From assembly GCA_900617975.1 (NCBI GenBank), contig UZAE01014280.1, forward strand, positions 1 through 15,459: a DNA stretch of 15,459 nt, written 5' to 3'. The position numbers were made by a program, and so were the translations under genes. Position 1 is the stretch's first letter. Every line of letters begins with the position of its first letter. Shown one piece after another: positions 9,150 to 15,459 of this stretch. The notes beneath the pieces are model-generated. The model had not been told where the DNA came from and searched no databases. It saw nothing but the letters and a program-made list of their open reading frames with translations. The stretch comes from Rodentolepis nana (Eukaryota; Platyhelminthes; Cestoda; Cyclophyllidea; Hymenolepididae).

Positions 9150-10781
9150 CTAAATGAAAGAGCAGTTTATGCTTATGAGATATGCACTTTAGATAATTTA
9201 CTTCAACCAGTAGAAAACAGGTGCTGGTAACAATATGAGCATAGTTAGACGCCCACAGATAAGACGCTTACTACGCCTATAAAACAAACCATGATCACTT
9301 AAGACGCAACTTAAAATAAGAGGATTAAGTACGCACTGCTGCATTGAGTTTGAGCTTAAGGCGAAAACGGTATTGAACTGAATCACAGATTTCATATTCT
9401 CCATTAGGCTACTAATAAATATTTAAGTAAATTAAATTTAAACGTGTAGACTGGTATTGATTTGTATTCTGATTTTACACTAATAGGTGAAACAATGTAC
9501 GAATATGATATTTTAAAATACTAAAAAATGCTGCAAAAATAGATAAGTGGCATTTGTGTATGGAAAACGTGTTCAAAATATCAGCATATTACAATTTCAT
9601 ATGCCGCGATATTACGCAGATAGGAAGCGGCATGTTTGATTTTATAATGATATATTTATTTGATCTGATTTATGTTTCAAACCATTTCGAAGAGGCGATT
9701 TCTGTCACACATTTTCGATATTCAACGTCAACCATTAGTTGACCACTTGTCACATTTTTAAGAAGCTGTGCGTACCAGGATCTATGGCCGCCGAGAGTAT
9801 TATTAGTGCACTTATGAGATAACAAGAACAAATTTTTTTCTTAAGTAAAATTGATCATCTATATATTCTGTATTTTGATTACGTGGTAAACCGTTATATC
9901 AATGGCATTTCAAGTCGATAATCTAGGAATCGTTATCCAATAAAACTTAATAGTCCATTTTACTTGCTAACCATTCTGTAGGAAAGGCGAAAAGGATAAT
10001 CAATATCTCCTTAGTCTTCCAAGTGGACTTTACTGAATCTAAAGTTAATTTATAATTGAAGACCATATAAATTAGTTTACTTTAATAAAAGAATTAAAAT
10101 TAAAAGTTAAAAAAGGGGAAATTAAATTATGATATGGGGGGGGGGCGAGGGGTGGCATGTGTTAAATGTATCTGTGTTATTTGAGCAATAGTATCACTGC
10201 TACTTATTAGAAACCTACCTTGATATTTATAAGACCTTGAAAATCACATGAAGAAATATATTGATGAATATTTTGATTAATTACATATTTACGACACTCC
10301 CCCCCCCCCCTTCCTATTAACTGAAGACAAAGATGGTAAAATATCACGTTTCACAATGCACTAATAAAATATGATAACCAAATAAATTTTGCAAGTAAGA
10401 GTAAAAAGTTTCATGAATATCTCCACAAGTTACGTAACTTATCGCTCTAATAATAATTTTTGATAATCGTAGTTTTACTAGTTCACATAACTACCGGGTC
10501 GGTCAAGCATTTTTCAGGTTCGGTCTGTTTCTAAAGTGCTTGTAAGCATACCTATATGTTTTTCTTTTCTGTGCTTATTATTTGATACATATATTTTCGC
10601 GAAGTTTTTAATACAGTATCTATATCGATCTTGAATTCTTACAGCGATGTGATTATGAGCGTATGAGGAATTTTTATTATTATTAGAAATACAAAAGTAA
10701 TCAATTATGTATTCCAGTGTATGCTATGGAGTGACTTTAAATGTATTTTAATATTCGAGTCCTTGATTTTACTTAACCTAG
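9148..10781. other. AT-rich intergenic region with G and C runs
   Basis: No exon is supported on either strand. It holds a run of ten G (10136-10145) and a run of twelve C (10299-10310). The minus-strand frame at 9198-9404 and plus-strand frame at 9554-9742 show no recognisable protein. The right end precedes the S18a gene, but I cannot place a promoter in it. Confidence 0.5.
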
Positions 10782-11468
10782 ATGTTCTTTCGTCCGACAT
10801 CGAGGCTTGTTCATCGGAATCCACTTCGTACCTTGTTCACATCTTCCAGACTTTTGAAGAAAGAGAGTATGTCAAATTGTCATTTGCGCCTCGTAATTCT
10901 GTGAAAAGATATAAAATTTTTCGAATTTTGTAGTTAAGAGAATCGAAGATGGCAAAACCGTTACGGTAAGACCGAATCAGAATACTTTAATCTTCCTCTT
11001 TTAATTAGTATGAAGGTGTTCCCTGCAAATCTGAGCGTACTCCTAATCTCTTGGATATGACTGGACTTGGTGATCCTCGAATCAATGATCCGATTATTCG
11101 ATTGGGTCTTAAACTTCGGCATACTGATATTCTTATCTTGTGCCAGTTTCTTCGTCCTGATGGCACTATTTTACCTAGAGAGATTTCGGGTTTAACTAAG
11201 GGCACTCAACTACACGTTGAAATGCTCATCGAAAGAGCCCAAAGTTCAGGTAAATTCAACCAACTGTTTGTACTTAAATAAATAAGGTAGCGATATATCA
11301 TTCCACTAAATTTCGTCTTCAGGTCTACTTCCGATATCAATTGATGCTGACGGAAAGCACACATACAAGGCCCGGGGTCCGCATGTGAAAAATGTTTACT
11401 ATGACACTGATATAGTTGGCATTCCTCGATTTTCAAAGATAATTCCCACCTATAAGCCTCCAATGTAA
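10782..11468 (+). CDS. MRPS18A: Mitochondrial ribosomal protein S18a (mL66), four exons
   Basis: Exons: 10782-10866, 10934-10965, 11009-11249, 11323-11468. Introns of 67, 43 and 73 bases are all GT-AG (GTATGT, GTAAGA and GTAAAT donors) and the phases join into one frame of 167 residues. The ATG follows an in-frame TAG at once. Residues 1-27 are rich in R, S and L without acids, as expected for a mitochondrial presequence. KRIEDGKTVTYEG (30-42) and DILILCQFLRPDGTILPREI (79-98) then SGL (99-101), followed by ERAQSSGLLP (114-123), match the S18a type of the bacterial S18 family, from memory of the human protein ([20 protein letters not shown]). In animals this paralogue sits in the large mitoribosomal subunit. 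The CPxC pair of the family is DPII here (66-69), and the cysteine after ITGL is threonine (102). The human protein is about 196 residues, so this one is somewhat short at the C-terminus. Confidence 0.88.
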
Positions 11469-12029
11469 ATTATACTGTTTTGAATGTGTACAAATAATTA
11501 ATAGATATTTTTAGTATGCTGTTTTTATTGCCCCCAAGTAGAAATTGTTGCTTACTAGTTTTCATGAAATAGCGAGATGCCAGTGATTTTATTATGTTTA
11601 CATTCTGGATCGTTGCCGTGCTTGCTGAAACCTCTCAGTCAATAAGCAATCGTTTTTACGCAACTTGGAATAACACTGTTCGTATTTAATGGCTAACCAT
11701 GTAGGTAGCTTGTCAAATTTACAAACACGCCTTACATGTCATACGCCCTGTTTCTCAATTTCTTTTTCTTCTCATGCATTTTGATTTTGTTAGAGGAGAT
11801 AACAGAGGCTTGGTCAAGGCTTCACTCTCTTTTCAAGTATGCTCCAATGTTTTTCCCAAAACTGGTTGAGCTGACTAATCCCTTGTTGTCTATGCCTCAA
11901 TTTTTACTGAGAAGGTTGAATATGAATTTTCGGTACTTTATTATTTATTGCGAATCTTATCAGTAAATCCTTCTAGCTGTCTATTCTTAGTATTAGCTGA
12001 CTAACAAGGATGTTAAGGCCCCTAAAAGC
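11469..12029. other. Spacer after the S18a gene
   Basis: A weak AATAAT-type signal lies at about 11493. Apart from the candidate exon at 11794-11966 nothing coding is evident. Confidence 0.4.
11794..11966 (+). CDS. Candidate exon, unidentified
   Basis: A pyrimidine-rich stretch ends TTTTGTTAG at 11793, after which the frame is open for 57 codons (EEITEAWSRLHSLFKYAPMF, later LTNPLLSMPQFLLRRL) to TAA at 11964-11966. A donor-like GTAAAT starts at 11963, so it could be internal. It might be an exon of the downstream RS-like gene's transcript, of a separate gene, or a chance frame. No family is recognised. Confidence 0.2.
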
Positions 12030-12216
12030 TTATCTTAGGAAGAATTAATCACCAGCTCCTGTGGTTACAGGAATATATATAACTTGGAAGGCCAATGGTC
12101 AATCAACGGAGTACGGCGTCAGTCGATGAGTTCTCAGTTTGGGAAGTACGTATTGGTTAGAAGGATTGACGTCGATTTGATAAGAGGGATATTATGGTGC
12201 AAAAAATAAATAAATA
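12030..12216 (+). mobile_element. Second retroposon-like insertion, unrelated to the first
   Basis: A GC-richer block (about 12081-12200) ends in an AAAAAATAAATAAATA tail at 12201-12216. CCCTAAAAGC (12020-12029) and CCCTTAAAGC (12217-12226) flank it and match at 9 of 10 bases, a possible target-site duplication. The sequence has none of the minisatellite-family modules. A 43-codon frame from 12081, containing GVRRQSMSSQFGKYVLVRRI, ends at the tail. It may be a fragment of a longer element's coding region or chance. I do not recognise the family. Confidence 0.4.
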
Positions 12217-12420
12217 CCCTTAAAGCAAAGTCATTTCATAGTACAAATAGAAAGAGTAATCTGCATAATTATTTATTTATTTCGCTTTAGTTCAAATAAT
12301 TTTGTACTTCTTGAAGAAAGCTGCATTGGAAAAGCTTTTAACAGCTGACTTAATTTTAATTACCGAAAATCAATACTTTTGGGATAATTTTGCATGCTTT
12401 TTTAAAAAATTCTAATAAAA

Positions 12421-13150
12421 ATGTATCAGGTAAGGTTGGAATAGCCTTAAATGAAAAATAACTTAAATTATCTTTAAGGGTGATGAGAAAGATGTCGACG
12501 AACCGACCCATTCAAATGATATTCTACAAAAATTAAACACAAGAAACCGTGAACTTTTAAACCAATTGTTAGCTCTTCTCTCAGTACAAATTGACAATAA
12601 GCAGGATATAGTAGAAGAGTAGATACCTAATTTTGACCTAAATTCTCTTTATAGACAAGGGTTCGACTGCCGGCCATTCGGGGGACCGAAGACGCCTCCA
12701 ACACCAAATGAATCACAAATTTCATATTCTTCCATCCAGATCAATAAACGTTCCCATCGAGAGATGTCTATTAGGTCAATATCGGAATGTAAGAAATATA
12801 ATCACGAGGAAAATCTTTCCCACCAACGCTCAAGAATTCAATCAGAAATTAATTTGATTTCAGAGAGTCGAAGAATGCATAGTCGCCATAATGAGGTTTA
12901 TCCTCAAACGAGCCCTTATATCCACCGGTATAAAAGAGGTGAAAGAACTTCCTTTGATCATTCAAAGAGGTACAGAGAGGAAACTTACCGAAGAGATCGT
13001 CATCACCATTCAATTTCATACAATAGATATCGAGATCATAGGTTCAAAAGTCATAGATCATGGAACAGTTATAGGAATGACGAAAGGCGTAGAAAATGCC
13101 ATAATTTTTATGGAAGAGAAAGACAAAGATATAGGAACAAAAAAATGTGA
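12421..13150 (+). CDS. Small RS-like protein, three exons
   Basis: Proposed exons: 12421-12429 (ATG TAT CAG only), 12479-12610 and 12740-13150, giving 183 residues. Intron 1 is 49 bases (GTAAGG to AAG). Intron 2 is 129 bases, with a strong acceptor (TTCTTCCATCCAG), and joins in phase 0. The ATG has an in-frame TAA 18 bases upstream. Residues 4-18 are acidic and polar (GDEKDVDEP), followed by a helix with leucine spacing (LQKLNTRNRELLNQLLALL). The last exon is dense in R, S, H and Y (for example YREETYRRDRHHHSISYNRY) and ends RYRNKKM. Such a tail is typical of pre-mRNA splicing and other nuclear RNA factors; that role is inferred from composition only, with no RRM or other domain. Other acceptors at 12654 and 12691 could give variants: 12691 keeps the frame, 12654 breaks it. 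AATAAA at 13227-13232 is a likely polyadenylation signal. Confidence 0.6.
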
Positions 13151-13226
13151 TTTTTACTGAAATATTATGTAAACAACTATTTCTAAAAGTATTTAGACTC
13201 AATTTTCTCTCGACATATACCAGCAA

Positions 13227-13232
13227 AATAAA
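13227..13232 (+). terminator. Polyadenylation signal for the RS-like gene
   Basis: A canonical AATAAA lies 76 bases after the TGA at 13148-13150, in the expected place for the 3' end of that transcript. Confidence 0.5.
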
Positions 13233-14293
13233 GCTTAATTACTTTGAATTTACATCTCAGTTTTGTAATAATAGAGTAATTTTTCCAATATCTTATTATT
13301 CTTTGTAATTTAAGCTAAAATTAATTAAGACAAATAAAATAGTTGACCGATGAAAATTATTCGATACCTATTATATCAATTAGCTCTATTATGCCTGAAC
13401 AAAGAAATATCATGCGCACTCAGGCAGTCTCCAAGGTGCTCTTGTGTTAATTGTAGCGTGGGGAGGGGGGAGAATGTGCAGTCGTGAGAGCAGTAGCCAC
13501 TCAGTCAACCGCCAATCAATAATCGCTACATTGTTTCCATCAAGCCCTTCATTGATTTTTTAATGACTAAGCTTTGAAGTAGTAGACACATCCCACTCCA
13601 TAAGTCTGCTTCCTCTATGTTGTTAAGAACAACTTGTCCTAGAGATTACTGAAGATCAGCCAAGGTTCACTCGTGTTGAAATCCACTACAAGCTTCAAGG
13701 TATTGATTCTCACTACTTGAAGCCTCTCGATTAGACATCTTGATTTTCTTGAAGCAGAAAGTTGGGTTTTGTGCAATTTACTGGCGCGTTTAGCAAAAAG
13801 CGCATTCCTTTGTAAAATTTCATTTTGTTTGTGTGCCAACTCTTTCAAATATGTTTGCGATAAGAAGACCCTTGCAAGCAGACATTAATCAAGCTGATTG
13901 GTTGGTTCAGAGCCTAGTTTGAAAAAGAACTCATTTAAATGTTCAAGAAATCAAGAAAATAACTTGAAACGTTGAATGAAGCCTTCTAAGCCAATCTTAG
14001 TAATCCATCTAGCATATGGATCCAGGTATTACAACCGTGAGCAATAAGCAATTTTCAGCCATTCTAGTTTAAAATATTGTGGAATTGGCGTTCTTGGGAG
14101 ATTTCTTCAGCGTTCCAAACATTCACCTTTCATTTAAAAAGCGCTATTAATGAGTGCATTTGGGATAAAATTTGACAGAGAACATTAAGCACATTGTTGT
14201 TGGTGTTAAAGAAGGACAATGTTTACAACACACAATTAACAATGGACTACAACAGAAAAGAGGTAGAAGAGGCGTCAACATTCCTCGTACGCT
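13233..14293. other. Region between the convergent genes
   Basis: This separates the RS-like gene (+) from the GST gene (-). It contains a G-rich patch near 13460-13470 and one unidentified minus-strand candidate frame at 13639-13870. No clear AATAAA for the minus-strand GST transcript was found within the first 200 bases past its stop. Confidence 0.4.
13639..13870 (-). CDS. Candidate coiled-coil exon, unidentified
   Basis: A minus-strand acceptor CTTGCAAG ends at 13871, and the frame then stays open for 76 codons to TAG at 13639-13641. The peptide has the basic, leucine-spaced look of a short coiled coil (LKELAHKQNEILQRNALFAK), then IERLQVVRINTLKLVVDF, ending IFSNL. I do not recognise it and found no convincing first exon upstream. 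An ATG frame near 14060 (MAENCLLLTVVIPG) is a weak candidate. Chance cannot be excluded. Confidence 0.25.
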
Positions 14294-15238
14294 TCAGTCA
14301 AAGTAGTAACCCCAGTGAGCCATTGTATTGGTGAAGGGACGATGTATGTAACCCGGAGAGTTCATGTACTTCTTCACTGAGGGGATTTCCTTCAAATAAC
14401 AAAGATCTTCAACTAATCAATTACATTTCAACTTTTCCATATAAGGAACACAGCAAAAGGAATGAAATTACTCGATATAATGGCATATTAAAACATCAAA
14501 AATCCAATTTCCCTAGATCAAGTAACTACATCCAGACATAAAACACCAGTCATAATTCGTCAAACCGTGTCAGACGGCAAAATTCTTTCCAGAAATCCCA
14601 AATTATGCCCGAAGATGTAGAAATGTACGTATCTCTGCCCCGTCACAGGTCCTCTGAAATACTCAGGCAGTAGAACTGAACAAATTCTTCCAACCATAGA
14701 AAGTAGCAATTGGTAGCAACAGAGTGGTTGCCTGCCTATAAGCATCAATTTCTGTCATTCTTAAAATGTATATAGTTAATTGCACTGCCTTTGGGCTTTC
14801 TGCAGTCCGAATTTCTAGAAATGGACCCAACGTGTCAAAATTTGTTTGTACCAGTGACGTTTGTGTCGTTTTGACAGATCCGATTTAATTGAGTGATCGG
14901 TTATTTCGCCTAGGGTAACCTCATCTCCTGGTATTATGCAAAAAAATGAAATGACAATTCGTAGCTTCTTTTTACAAAGAAGAGTTCCATTGAATGCACT
15001 CCAGGAACAAATGGGTAATTAAGCGATTTACGAAACGATTCTATTCTTTTAAAATGTTTTATTGAATATGTCTAAAGTTGAAGTATATTGCAATAAATTA
15101 GCCAACTTTGTAAACACGAATATTTACCTCGAAACGTTTGATATAGGCTTGCAGATTTGGAAATGCATCAAGACAGTTGGTGGAATATGTTCTCAGTAGA
15201 ATTAACAAATCGTAGATGTTGAAGTCGGGGTAATTTAT
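14294..15238 (-). CDS. Glutathione S-transferase, mu-like, last two coding exons (partial)
   Basis: Minus-strand exons at 15238-15128 (111 bases, phase 0) and 14389-14294 (96 bases including TGA), separated by a 738-base GT-AG intron (GTAAAT donor, TTGAAG acceptor). The first gives YPDFNIYDLL, then CLDAFPNLQAYIKRFE. The second gives EIPSVKKYMNSPGYIHRPF, then NTMAHWGYYFD. The (Y/F)VDF..YD, CLDxFPNL, RFE and C-terminal RP...MAxW motifs are those of the helical C-terminal domain of mu-class enzymes, which conjugate glutathione to electrophiles in the cytosol. The 111-base exon beginning at the (T/N)YxDF motif and ending at RFE matches, as I recall, the penultimate exon of vertebrate GSTM genes. 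The N-terminal thioredoxin-fold domain and the catalytic tyrosine lie beyond the right edge. Sigma class is less likely because of the RP...MAxW end. Confidence 0.85.
14663..14884 (-). other. Open frame inside the GST intron
   Basis: Between the two GST exons the minus strand has a 73-codon open stretch ending in TGA at 14663-14665, containing LVQTNFDTLGPFLEIRTAES and RMTEIDAYRQATTLLLPIAT. A second minus-strand frame (14560-14748) overlaps it, and a third precedes it (about 14777-14950, with GDEVTLGEITDHSIKSDL). This could be a decayed element, an alternative exon, or chance. No family is recognised. Confidence 0.2.
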
Positions 15239-15459
15239 CTACATGGAATGCAAACTTTAATCATAATTTTGGAATAAAAATGAATGCTTCTCCTACTTAA
15301 GTTACTATTGATGAAAACTATGAAATATATAAATCGAGAGAAACTTGGGTTAAACTATTTCTCAAGTGTATTAATTAAAATTTAAAACTATTGATTAGAT
15401 TTGTTCACTGTTCAATCTAAACTGAAACAAGGAACTTGGATATGGAAAAATAAGTTTGT
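15239..15459. other. Upstream intron of the GST gene
   Basis: On the minus strand this AT-rich stretch ends CCATGTAG at the acceptor of the 111-base exon. No further GST exon was recognised, so the preceding intron is longer than 220 bases and leaves the window. Confidence 0.55.

Noticed and set aside
8976..9230. 84-codon open frame with YIYIYI repeats
   Set aside because: It crosses the NNN gap and the TA microsatellite; the peptide is simple-repeat translation.
9198..9404. 68-codon minus-strand frame
   Set aside because: No splice signals, no recognisable motif, and it sits in AT-rich sequence with similar chance frames nearby.
11005..11463. Minus-strand frames of 66 and 85 codons
   Set aside because: They are antisense to exons 3 and 4 of the S18a gene, which has family motifs and consistent splice phases.
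12655..12720. tRNA-like B box at GGTTCGACTGCC
   Set aside because: No matching A box or cloverleaf around it; it lies in the second intron of the RS-like gene.
12891..13160. Second plus-strand frame of 89 codons
   Set aside because: It is the shifted frame of the RS-like exon. The arginine/serine-rich frame is longer, joins to upstream exons in phase and has the more protein-like composition.

Overview
This is nuclear eukaryotic DNA: AT-rich, sparsely coding, with spliced genes, microsatellites, minisatellites and one short NNN gap. The clearest gene has introns of 67, 43 and 73 bases, and its neighbour appears to have one of 49. Very short introns, together with retroposon-like repeats and a mu-type glutathione S-transferase, suggest a flatworm, possibly a tapeworm. 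That placement is an inference and was not tested.

Layout. 1-2460: mostly intergenic, with one repeat copy (about 884-1065) and two unidentified candidate exons (1596-1769 +, 2134-2343 -). 2468-5070: a large copy of the same dispersed repeat whose body has expanded into a minisatellite of more than forty units with higher-order duplications. 5089-5230: two scraps of it. 5471-5793: a compact copy carrying each module about once. 5800-10780: no gene I can support; it holds a CRE-like palindrome, a purine-rich tract, a TA microsatellite inside a perfect inverted repeat that runs into the gap, and G10/C12 runs. 10782-11468 (+): a complete four-exon gene for a mitochondrial ribosomal S18a/mL66 protein. 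12030-12216: a second short retroposon-like insertion. 12421-13150 (+): a probable small three-exon gene with an arginine/serine/histidine/tyrosine-rich C-terminal domain. 14294-15238 (-): the last two coding exons of a mu-like glutathione S-transferase, with the rest of that gene beyond the right edge.

The three genes show no shared pathway. The S18a and RS-like genes lie head to tail about 950 bases apart, and the RS-like gene and the GST gene converge. The most interesting part is the repeat family. It has an (AAAT)n tail, a 5'-truncated copy flanked by a likely target-site duplication, and an internal minisatellite that is single-copy in one element and massively amplified in another. That architecture resembles primate SVA elements. 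A second, unrelated sequence in the window has the same tail type and its own possible duplication, so one LINE machinery may serve both.
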